Positions 19,558 to 26,385 of a DNA stretch of 44,520 nt are shown here, piece by piece. Source of the DNA: Chloroflexota bacterium. GTDB taxonomy: Bacteria > Chloroflexota > UBA11872. Every line of letters begins with the position of its first letter. Position 1 is the first letter of the stretch. The DNA is taken from assembly GCA_011523785.1 (NCBI GenBank), contig WTFW01000093.1, positions 1 to 44,520 of the forward strand, read 5' to 3'. Under the pieces are notes generated by a model. It searched no databases, had not been told where the DNA came from, and saw only the letters and a list, made by a program, of their open reading frames with translations. The position numbers and the translations under genes are program-made.

Positions 19558-19621
19558 GACCGCTGCACAACGCCCCGCGTCCTCGAAGACGCGGCCGCTC
19601 TGCCCCCCTCCCCCTGTGGGA
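19558..19621 (+). repeat. solo copy of the 64-base intergenic repeat
   Basis: Starts GACCGCTGCACAAC and continues through GCGGCCGCTCTGCCCCC to a GTGTCCAGACC that begins a partial next unit at 19622, again 64 bases on. It matches the units at 6702, 6766 and 6830 in order of blocks (GACC.TTGCA.AAC, then G.GGCCGCTCT, then a C/T-rich run). Confidence 0.65.
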
Positions 19622-19665
19622 GTGTCCAGACCGGGGATTTCACGTACACGTGTTCGGAGACATGG

Positions 19666-19780
19666 TTTACACATCCCGCGCCAAAGTGGACACATTGCCC
19701 TCAAAACTGGACACATTTCGGCAAAAACTGGACACATCGGGCCGAAAAGTGGACACATCGGCCTGACGGCGTGGACACAT
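19666..19780 (+). repeat. array 1: six TGGACACAT motifs at 21-base spacing
   Basis: The 9-mer TGGACACAT begins at 19687, 19708, 19729, 19750 and 19772, preceded by a variant TTTACACAT at 19666. Steps are 21, 21, 21, 21 and 22 bases. Spacers are about 12 bases and tend to end in AAAA followed by G or C. Two helical turns between motifs would put bound proteins on one face. Resembles multi-site transposase-binding ends of IS21-type elements or an operator array; no protein-coding meaning is assumed. Confidence 0.85.
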
Positions 19781-19883
19781 CCCCGTTATCCCGCGTCCCC
19801 GAAGACCTGTCCTGAGCTTGCCGTGGGAGAGAATCTTGCCCTCCTTCCGTGCCCCACCCCAACCAATCCGAACCGCCGGAAAG

Positions 19884-19998
19884 TGAACACATCGGGCCAA
19901 AAAGTGAACACATTGGCCCGGAAATTGAACACATCCGACGAAAAACTGAACACATTGCCCCCGAAACTGAACACATCGCCCCGATCGAGTGAACACAT
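19884..19998 (+). repeat. array 2: six TGAACACAT motifs at 21-base spacing
   Basis: The 9-mer TGAACACAT begins at 19884, 19905, 19926, 19947, 19968 and 19990, with steps of 21, 21, 21, 21 and 22 bases. The count and the final 22-base step are the same as in array 1, 218 bases upstream, but every unit has A where array 1 has G. Spacers are also similar (for example CGGGCCAAAAAG here, CGGGCCGAAAAG in array 1) but in a different order. Confidence 0.85.
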
Positions 19999-20144
19999 CC
20001 CAAACCGCGCCGACCGCACGCCGCCTCATCCTCTCCCCGTCTTCTCTCACTCCTCGGCCCTCTTCTCTCTCCCTTTCTTTCTTCAATTGAGGCCTCTTCC
20101 AATCGAGGCCCCCCACGCGGCCTTGCAATGTGCACTCACCCGAT

Positions 20145-20161
20145 GTACACTGTGAGTGTAC
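20145..20161. promoter_or_regulatory. GTACACT-GTG-AGTGTAC inverted repeat
   Basis: Perfect 7-base arms around a 3-base centre, typical of a dimeric regulator's operator. It is about 385 bases before the first Gfo/Idh/MocA gene, which is far for an operator of that operon. Function unproven. Confidence 0.3.
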
Positions 20162-20371
20162 CAACTCTCCCCACCCTTGAGTCCCCGTGTCCCTGCCCGC
20201 CGCGTGCTCCCACCGCGCCTTCCCTTCCGGCGCCTTCCCTCGCCCCGCCGGCGTCCTCGCTGACACGCCCCAACCGTTGTCTTTGCGCGGTTTTCCTCCT
20301 CTTCCGCACCCCGCCTCGTCCGCTGATTCGTCCGCCGAAGATCTCGAGCATCCACCAAAAAAATCCGCCAA

Positions 20372-20424
20372 AACCCTCTCTCGCCAGCCCGACCCCTATG
20401 GGGTCGGGCTGGCGAGAGAGGGTT
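20372..20424. repeat. perfect 25-base palindrome with TAT loop
   Basis: Left arm 20372-20396 and right arm 20400-20424 are exact reverse complements (arm begins AACCCTCTCTCGCCAGCC and ends GACCCC), separated by TAT. Such an extended hairpin is either a strong terminator or the tip of a small palindromic element. On the minus strand it is followed by TTGGCGGATTTTTTTGG, which is T-rich; on the plus strand no T-tract follows. It lies 122 bases before the Gfo/Idh/MocA operon. Confidence 0.8.
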
Positions 20425-20546
20425 CCCCCCTTCATCCCCCAGGCGCCAATACGCTCACGGACCGCGCTTCGCGGGCCCGGCCGGTTGACCGCAAGGGCAA
20501 GAACTGATCAATATGACGCGCGCCAGAGGTGCGAAAGGCCGTGCGC

Positions 20547-21683
20547 ATGACCGCTGAGACGTTGAGGGCCGTGGTCGTGGGTTGCGGTGTGGGACGCAAC
20601 CACGCCGACGCCTACGTGCATTCCGACGCCGCCGAACTGGTGGCGCTCTGCGATATCGACGAAGTCGCCCTTAACCGGGTTGCCGACGCGAACGACGTCG
20701 AGGCCCGCTACACCGACTTCGAAACCATGCTGCGCGAAGAGCAGCCCGACCTGATCAACATCGCCACCGCCCAGCCGCTGCACGCCGAAATGACCATCCT
20801 GGCGGCCACCCAGTACACGCCCAAGGGCATCCTCTGCGAGAAGGGCATGGCCAACAACATGGGCGAGGCGCGGTCAATGATCGCGGCCTGCGACCGCAAT
20901 GGCGTCAAGCTGGCCATCGGCCACGAGTCGCGCTACCTGACCCAGATCCAGGAAGCCCGCGAGCTGATCACCGGCGGCGCCATCGGCACGGTGCGCCTGG
21001 CGCACGGCTGGTACGAACAGGGCGGCATGCTCAACCAGATGTGCCACGGCTGCGACCGCGCCCTGTTCATCCTCGGCGACCCCGCGCCGCAGTGGGTGAT
21101 GGGCAACATCCAGCGCAACTCCGACCGCTGGGAACGCAGCTGGCCCTGCGAGGAAACGGCGATCGGCATCGTCGGATTCGCCGATGGCTCCCGCCTGATC
21201 CTGGAAGGCGAAACCCCCGGTGGCGCGCAAGTCGAACAGCACCGGCTGACCTTCGTCGGCGACGAAGGCACGCTCTACGTCCGCACCGAAGGCGAAGTCC
21301 GGCCACCGGGTACCGTGCCCGAGGATCCAATTGGCCTTCGGATTCAGCGCGGCGACGGCAGTGTCGAGGAAATCGAGTTTCACAACGACCCCTACCTGGA
21401 CGCCCGCCATCGCGAGATCGACGCCTTCGCCCGCTGGGCCGGCGGCGAACTGGACGGGCACTACCAGGACGCGCATTTCTGCGTGCAAACGCAGGAGATC
21501 CTGATGGCCATCTACGAGTCGGCGCGGACCCACGGCCTGGTGCAACTGCCCATGAAGACCCAGTCCTCGCCGCTGATCGAGATGATCAACAGCGGCGCGT
21601 TGCCGGTCAGCAACCCGGGCTGGCACGACATCCGGCACGGCACCAGAATTGCGCCGGTGGATTACGGCGGAGGGAACTCGTGA
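20547..21683 (+). CDS. Gfo/Idh/MocA family oxidoreductase 1
   Basis: NAD(P)-dependent sugar or cyclitol dehydrogenase of about 378 residues from ATG 20547 (an upstream start at 20529 is possible). The Rossmann domain begins VVVGCGVGRNHADAY. The usual EKP motif reads EKG here (Lys99), the catalytic Lys being kept and the Pro lost. GGMLNQMCHGCDRALF supplies the conserved His167 and Asp. The C-terminal domain ends with ESARTHGLVQLPMKT and WHDIRHGT, blocks shared with the next two genes. First of three tandem paralogs; its stop overlaps the next start as GTGA. Confidence 0.9.
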   Translation: MTAETLRAVVVGCGVGRNHADAYVHSDAAELVALCDIDEVALNRVADANDVEARYTDFETMLREEQPDLINIATAQPLHAEMTILAATQYTPKGILCEKGMANNMGEARSMIAACDRNGVKLAIGHESRYLTQIQEARELITGGAIGTVRLAHGWYEQGGMLNQMCHGCDRALFILGDPAPQWVMGNIQRNSDRWERSWPCEETAIGIVGFADGSRLILEGETPGGAQVEQHRLTFVGDEGTLYVRTEGEVRPPGTVPEDPIGLRIQRGDGSVEEIEFHNDPYLDARHREIDAFARWAGGELDGHYQDAHFCVQTQEILMAIYESARTHGLVQLPMKTQSSPLIEMINSGALPVSNPGWHDIRHGTRIAPVDYGGGNS

Positions 21684-22768
21684 GCGCCCAACCTCTCCGC
21701 GCCGTCATCGTCGGCGGCCACATCGGCCGCAGCCACGCCATGGGCTACCAGGCGAGCGACCGCATCGACCTCGTCGCCGTCTGCGACATCGATCCCAACA
21801 CGCTGGCAGAGTTCGGCGACGAGTTCGACGTCGAGAACCGCTACACCGACTTCGAGACCATGCTGCGCGAGGAGGAACCGGACCTCGTCAGCATCGGCAC
21901 GCCGCAGCAACTCCACGCCTCGATGACGATCCTGGCGGCCACCCGCTATTCGCCGCGCGCCATCGTTACCGAGAAACCCATGGCCAGCAGCACCGGCGAG
22001 GGCTACGCCATGCTGGCGGCCTGTGAGCGCAACGGCGTGAAGCTGGCCATCGGGCACCAGGGCCGCTGGATGCCGCGGCACGAGAAGGTCCGGCAGCTGA
22101 TCGCCGACGGCGCGATCGGCACGGTGCTCACCGGCTTTGCCGGGCCGCCCAAGCCGGACGCCGGCCTCATGAACATCGCCACCCACCAGTTGAACTACTG
22201 GCAGTACATGCTCGGCGACCCAACGCCGCTCTGGGTGCTGGCCAACGTGCAGCGCCAGACCGACCGCTACGAACGCGGCTGGCCAGCCGAGGACCTGGCG
22301 GGACTGCTGGTGGAGTTCGAGGGCGGTATTCGCCTCTCGATGGAAAGCGACACGTCGCCCGAAGGCCTGGAGCGGGACCTGCGCGTGATCACCGGAACCG
22401 AAGGCGTGATCTGGCTGGCCGGCGGGACCGCCGGCAACGTCATCCGGCTCCTGCGCCACGGCGCCTCGGGCTGGGAAACCATCGAGGCCAGCGAGGCAGA
22501 GTTCAGCGACGCACGCACGCTCGAACTCGACGCGCTGGCGGCCTGGGCCACCGGTGAAATCGACGAGCACCGCGGCGACGCCCACCTGGCCATCCACACC
22601 CTCGAAATCCTGATGGGTATCTACGAGTCGGCCCGGACGCACAGCCTGGTTCAACTGCCGCTGAAGACCAAGGGATCGCCGCTGACCGCCATGATCGACG
22701 CCGGCGATCTGCCGGTTCGCTATCCGGGGCACTACGACATCCGCCACAAGTCCGCCACGCCAGACTAG
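21680..22768 (+). CDS. Gfo/Idh/MocA family oxidoreductase 2
   Basis: From GTG 21680, with a GGAGGGA ribosome site six bases before it, the protein has 362 residues. It starts with a less usual glycine loop (VIVGGHIGRSHAMGY). EKP is intact (Lys99). The active-site helix reads ATHQLNYWQYMLGD, keeping His but having Asn where paralogs 1 and 3 have Asp, which suggests a different substrate or altered chemistry. RYTDFETMLREEEPDL is almost identical to paralog 1, so the pair diverged after duplication. The C-terminus carries ESARTHSLVQLPLKTKGSPL and YDIRHKS. Confidence 0.9.
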   Translation: MSAQPLRAVIVGGHIGRSHAMGYQASDRIDLVAVCDIDPNTLAEFGDEFDVENRYTDFETMLREEEPDLVSIGTPQQLHASMTILAATRYSPRAIVTEKPMASSTGEGYAMLAACERNGVKLAIGHQGRWMPRHEKVRQLIADGAIGTVLTGFAGPPKPDAGLMNIATHQLNYWQYMLGDPTPLWVLANVQRQTDRYERGWPAEDLAGLLVEFEGGIRLSMESDTSPEGLERDLRVITGTEGVIWLAGGTAGNVIRLLRHGASGWETIEASEAEFSDARTLELDALAAWATGEIDEHRGDAHLAIHTLEILMGIYESARTHSLVQLPLKTKGSPLTAMIDAGDLPVRYPGHYDIRHKSATPD

Positions 22769-22779
22769 GGGCCGCTGAC

Positions 22780-23874
22780 ATGACGACATACCGCGCTGGA
22801 GTCATCGGACTGAATCTCGGCCAGTCGCACGTTCGCGGGTTCGACGAGGCCGACGGAGTCGAGGTCGCGGCGGTCTGCGACATTGACGAATCACGGCTCG
22901 AGGAGGTCGCCGACCAGTACGACGTGGCCGGTCGCTATACCGACGCCGCGGCCATGCTGGAGGCCGAGTCGCTGGACATCGTCAGCGTCACCACCCCGGC
23001 GGCGCTGCATCCCATGATGACCCTGCTGGCCGCGCGCTACCCCGTGCAGGCGATCATCTCCGAGAAGCCGCTGGCCAACTCGATGGGCGAAGCCGACGCC
23101 ATGCTGGCGACCTGCAACGCCGCCGGCATCAAGCTGCTCTGCGGCTACCAGGGCCGCCACATGCCCGCCTTCGAACGCGCCCGCGGGCTGATCGCCGACG
23201 GCGCTATCGGCAAGCCGCTTTCGGTGAAGGTCAACGTCGAAGAAGGCGGCCTGCTCAACCAGGGGTCGCACCTGATCGACCGCGCCCTGTATGTGCTGGG
23301 CGACCCTGAACCGCTGTGGGTACTTGGCCAGGTCCAGCGGGAAACGGACCGCTATGAGCGCGGCTACGTCTGCGAAGACCTCTGCTTCTGCATTGCCGCG
23401 GTTGAAGGCGGCGCGCGGATCATCTACGACAACGACATCGGCCCACACGGCGATCTGGGCAACAGGGCCTTCGTGATCACGGGCGACGACGGCGTTCTGA
23501 TCGTGGAGCCGGAAGATCCGGCGATTTCGATGTCGTTCGGAGTCAAGCTCATTTCAGGAAGTCGCGGCGACCTGCACGAGCCCTGGGACGGCGTACCGCC
23601 AAACTTCATGCTGGAACAGGCCAACGAGCTCGTGGCCTGGCTCAACGGCGACACCGACGGCCACCGGCAGGACGCCCACCACGCCATCAAGTCGCAGTCG
23701 ATCCTGATGGGACTCTACGAAAGCGCGCGCACCCACACGCTGGTCCACGTTCCCATCCAGACCAAGCTGGCGCCCTTGGAAGCCGCGATCAACGAAGGCT
23801 CCCTCAAGGTCCGCTACCCGGGCGCCTACGACATCCGCCGCCCGTTCGTCTACGCCAAAGACCAGGTCCGCTAG
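22780..23874 (+). CDS. Gfo/Idh/MocA family oxidoreductase 3
   Basis: 364 residues, starting 11 bases after paralog 2. The cofactor loop reads VIGLNLGQSHVRGF. EKPLANS (Lys96) and GGLLNQGSHLIDRALYVLGD give a complete set of expected active-site residues. It ends ESARTHTLVHVPIQTK ... YPGAYDIRRP. It is more distant from paralogs 1 and 2 than they are from each other, judged by the 40-80 region (RYTDAAAMLEAESLDI). All three probably act on related sugars, working with the SDR and isomerase on the opposite strand. Confidence 0.92.
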   Translation: MTTYRAGVIGLNLGQSHVRGFDEADGVEVAAVCDIDESRLEEVADQYDVAGRYTDAAAMLEAESLDIVSVTTPAALHPMMTLLAARYPVQAIISEKPLANSMGEADAMLATCNAAGIKLLCGYQGRHMPAFERARGLIADGAIGKPLSVKVNVEEGGLLNQGSHLIDRALYVLGDPEPLWVLGQVQRETDRYERGYVCEDLCFCIAAVEGGARIIYDNDIGPHGDLGNRAFVITGDDGVLIVEPEDPAISMSFGVKLISGSRGDLHEPWDGVPPNFMLEQANELVAWLNGDTDGHRQDAHHAIKSQSILMGLYESARTHTLVHVPIQTKLAPLEAAINEGSLKVRYPGAYDIRRPFVYAKDQVR

Positions 23875-24050
23875 GTGCGCTGACCACAGAAGTGTGAGAC
23901 ACGGCTGACGGGTGGCAGGCCGATCACCCGAATCCGTGTCCCGCGTATAGTGAACTCGAGGCAGTACAAACGGACATCGATGTAGCCGATGGCCACGTAG
24001 CCAGCCTCGCCTCCGGGATCCGAAGGTTCGACCAGCGCGCCATCCAAGTC
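23871..24050 (-). pseudogene. decayed BrnT-like toxin fragment
   Basis: A 59-codon minus-strand frame without a start contains GYVAIGYIDVRLYCLEFTIR then GTRIRVIGLPPVSR, which matches the second half of BrnT-type RNase toxins (typically R.xAIGxxDGRLxxxVFTxRG..xRIIS.RxASRRE). A TGA lies immediately upstream in this frame and the downstream end (VSHFCGQRT) no longer resembles the family, so it is truncated or frameshifted. No BrnA antitoxin follows; the stop lies in the last bases of paralog 3. The similarity is read by eye. Confidence 0.45.
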
Positions 24051-24165
24051 GAGCCGTCACTTTCTCCTTCGGCCACTGGGGACCATCACCTAACCGTAGG
24101 GACGTGTGCCCGACGGACCCCTTGCATGTGCCCAACTCGGTGGACACTCCAAGGCTCTGTGAATG

Positions 24166-24840
24166 CTAAAGGGGCCGGGTGCGGGTCTTCGCTGCGCAAT
24201 CGTCAAGCTTGTCCACGAGCGAAGGCTGCGTTGCCAGGTCGTCTACCACCAGCCGTGCGGCATTCAGAGCCACAGCGCTCAGCAGGTCGTTTCGCAGCGG
24301 CCAATCCGGCGGCAACTGGGCAAATACGGCGTACGTTCCCGGATTGACGGACACGACGACCAGCGCCTGACCGAACGTGGCTGCTTGGACCGGTCGCCAG
24401 GCATCGCCGTCCAGCCGATAGACCCTTGCCGCTTCGGGTTTCGGCTGCATGAACGTCAGGCCGGCCGCTGGCGAGAGGTCTACGTCCCGGCCGCCCGCAT
24501 CCCGAGCCGTGATCGTGATCGCCGGCGAGATTCGCAGCAGGTTGGGCCCCACGCCGGGCAGCGCCACGTAGGTGGGCTGCGCCAGCAGCGTCAGGTCCGC
24601 GCCGTCCGGCAGAGCGCGGCCGTCCTCGTCAAGCCTGGCGCTCGATAGCCTGAGCGTGACGAGCGCCGGGGCAGGCCTGGTGCCCGCGGGAGGTTCCGTC
24701 GACGCGGCCGCCGTTTCGCGCAGGCGCACGTCCGGAGCCGTCTGTGCCCTGGCGGCCGGCGGGGCCGATGGCCAGAGGGCCATGACCGCTAGCAGCACCA
24801 CGAGTGCCCCGGCAGCGCCGGCTGTTAGCCGGCGGGTCAT
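24166..24840 (-). CDS. exported protein of unknown function
   Basis: 224 residues with a clear signal peptide (basic start MTRRLTAG, hydrophobic stretch AALVVLLAVMALW-like, then AARAQ). The rest is rich in Ala, Leu and Pro and looks beta-stranded (YVALPGVGPNLLRISPAITITA, VYRLDGDAWRPVQ, VVVSVNPGTYAVFAQ), resembling an immunoglobulin-like or carbohydrate-binding fold, but no family is recognised. ATGA overlap with the DUF2723 gene places it last in the glycan cluster. It ends 116 bases from the BrnT remnant. Confidence 0.65.
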   Translation of the reverse strand: MTRRLTAGAAGALVVLLAVMALWPSAPPAARAQTAPDVRLRETAAASTEPPAGTRPAPALVTLRLSSARLDEDGRALPDGADLTLLAQPTYVALPGVGPNLLRISPAITITARDAGGRDVDLSPAAGLTFMQPKPEAARVYRLDGDAWRPVQAATFGQALVVVSVNPGTYAVFAQLPPDWPLRNDLLSAVALNAARLVVDDLATQPSLVDKLDDCAAKTRTRPL

Positions 24841-26378
24841 GGCGGGCTCAGCGGCCGCAGCGTGGCGAGCACATCGGCTGATAGGGTGCCCGTTGCCTCA
24901 ATGTCCACGGCCCAGAGCGGCCGCTCCGCTGGCCATTCGCCGCTGGCCAGCAGGGTGGCCGGCGACACGTCAGTCGGAATCCCGGCGTGCCGGCCAAGCA
25001 ACTGCCGGTACCAGGTGAACCGCCAGAGGCGGAGATCAAGGATCGTCACGTTAGTCCGTCCGCCGCGCGTGAAGCGGGCATACCAGAGGGGAAAGGTCGC
25101 GCGGTCGTCCTCGGTCAGGAGCACGGCGCCTGGTTCGGCCTGTACCAGTACCGCTTGGGCGAACGCCCCCGCGTGCGTGGCGTCGCGCATGGATATATTC
25201 GGCCCGAATTCCGTGGCGCGAATGACCAGTGTCGCTATCAACAGCGTTGGGAGGGTTACGGCGACGAACCGACGGATCCCGGACCTGCCGGCCATGAGCA
25301 GTCGTGCGATCTCGTCCATGCCCACCACCGACCACACCGCCACCACCGCAAGGGCGGGCAGGATCAGTACTTCGTCGTCGCGCGAGGTATAGATCGTGCC
25401 CACTCCGAGAGCGCTGACTGCTATCCAGCCCGTCGCGAGCAGAGTCCGCCGGTGGCGTCGAGTCAGCGACACCCCGCCAACCGCCAGCAACGGCAAAAGC
25501 ACCCAGGTCAACTGGCGCACCGGTTCGCCAAGCAACCAGGCGGCCTTGCCTACGGTCGCGCCGGCGTCGCTTCCTCCCAGGCGAGAGCGGTAAACCTCGC
25601 CGCTAACCACGGACCAGAAGCGTTCGAGGGTGTTTGGCGCTCCCCAATTGATTGGGGGATCAAACGACGCGGCGATCGGTAGATATACAAAGACCGTGCA
25701 GCCCGCTACCAGGCCCGCGGCCGCGGGCGCGGCCAGGCGCCATGCCGTGCGCTGCCGCAAGCCGTCTGAAAGGAGGACAACCGCCAACGCCGGTGCGCTC
25801 AGCATCACCGTCACGTGCGCACCCGTTCCCAGTCCCAGCAAGACGCCTGCAGCGATCGCCCAGCGCGCTCCACCCTTCCCTGTCGCCGCCGCGGCACTGG
25901 CGCGCCCTGCCGCGTACAACGCGCTCCACAGGAACAGGCTGGCGAATGCGTAGACCTCCGTCACGATCGCGTTTGACCAGACCAGCGGCGCCAGGCCGTA
26001 AAGGGCCAGCACGGCGGCGGCGGCCACGGCCTCCGGAACAGCCAGCGAAGCCCCCGTGCTCGGTCGAATCCGGGCGGCCAGCAAGCCCAGCGGAATCAGC
26101 GACCCGGCCGCCGCCAGCGCGGTCAGAACATTCAGCCGCAGCGCCAGGTCGCCCGGCGGGATTGCGCGCACGGCCAGTCCCAGCAACATCACGGTTGGAT
26201 ATCCGGTGGGATGCGGCACGCCGCCCACCGCCACCGCGGCGGCCAGGTCGCCGCTGTCGATCCCCGCGCCGGCCCACACCACCCCCGGGGCCAGCGTCAG
26301 CAGGTAGGCAACCAGCACGCCCGCGGCGGCGCTCAGCCCAACCGCGGCGCCTGCGAACCGATCGGCAACACGCGGCAT
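24837..26378 (-). CDS. DUF2723 polytopic membrane protein (GT117-like)
   Basis: 513 residues with about ten to eleven membrane segments. The first loop has the DUF2723 hallmark DSGDLAAAVAVGG followed by VPHPTGYP (family consensus GDSGELxxA...GIPHPPGYP). This acidic loop after TM1 is where GT-C fold lipid-phosphosugar-dependent mannosyltransferases have their catalytic Asp; Asp42 is the candidate. Related proteins are linked to O-glycosylation of exported proteins. It starts seven bases after the glycosidase-like gene and overlaps the following gene by four bases, so it belongs to the polysaccharide transcript. Substrate unknown. Confidence 0.85.
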   Translation of the reverse strand: MPRVADRFAGAAVGLSAAAGVLVAYLLTLAPGVVWAGAGIDSGDLAAAVAVGGVPHPTGYPTVMLLGLAVRAIPPGDLALRLNVLTALAAAGSLIPLGLLAARIRPSTGASLAVPEAVAAAAVLALYGLAPLVWSNAIVTEVYAFASLFLWSALYAAGRASAAAATGKGGARWAIAAGVLLGLGTGAHVTVMLSAPALAVVLLSDGLRQRTAWRLAAPAAAGLVAGCTVFVYLPIAASFDPPINWGAPNTLERFWSVVSGEVYRSRLGGSDAGATVGKAAWLLGEPVRQLTWVLLPLLAVGGVSLTRRHRRTLLATGWIAVSALGVGTIYTSRDDEVLILPALAVVAVWSVVGMDEIARLLMAGRSGIRRFVAVTLPTLLIATLVIRATEFGPNISMRDATHAGAFAQAVLVQAEPGAVLLTEDDRATFPLWYARFTRGGRTNVTILDLRLWRFTWYRQLLGRHAGIPTDVSPATLLASGEWPAERPLWAVDIEATGTLSADVLATLRPLSPP

Positions 26379-26385
26379 CGTCCGG

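Larger units (their letters stand above)
19488..20546. other. gene-free interval holding repeats, two motif arrays and a palindrome
   Basis: About 1.06 kb with no credible gene. It holds, in order, a copy of the 64-base repeat unit (about 19558-19621), two arrays of 9-base motifs at 21-base spacing, a pyrimidine-rich stretch (about 20025-20110), a GTACACT/AGTGTAC inverted repeat, and a perfect 25-base palindrome. Long open frames on the minus strand through the arrays (for example the MCP....MCP heptapeptide pattern) arise because 21 is a multiple of three, so they are not taken as proteins. Confidence 0.7.

Noticed and set aside
19666-20019. CRISPR array.
   Set aside because: The repeated part is only 9 bases with 12-base spacers, and no cas genes are nearby.
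19667-20371. Protein with Cys-rich heptapeptide repeats (MCP....) on the minus strand.
   Set aside because: The pattern follows from a 21-base DNA repeat, all three minus frames show it, and no start site or domain supports translation.
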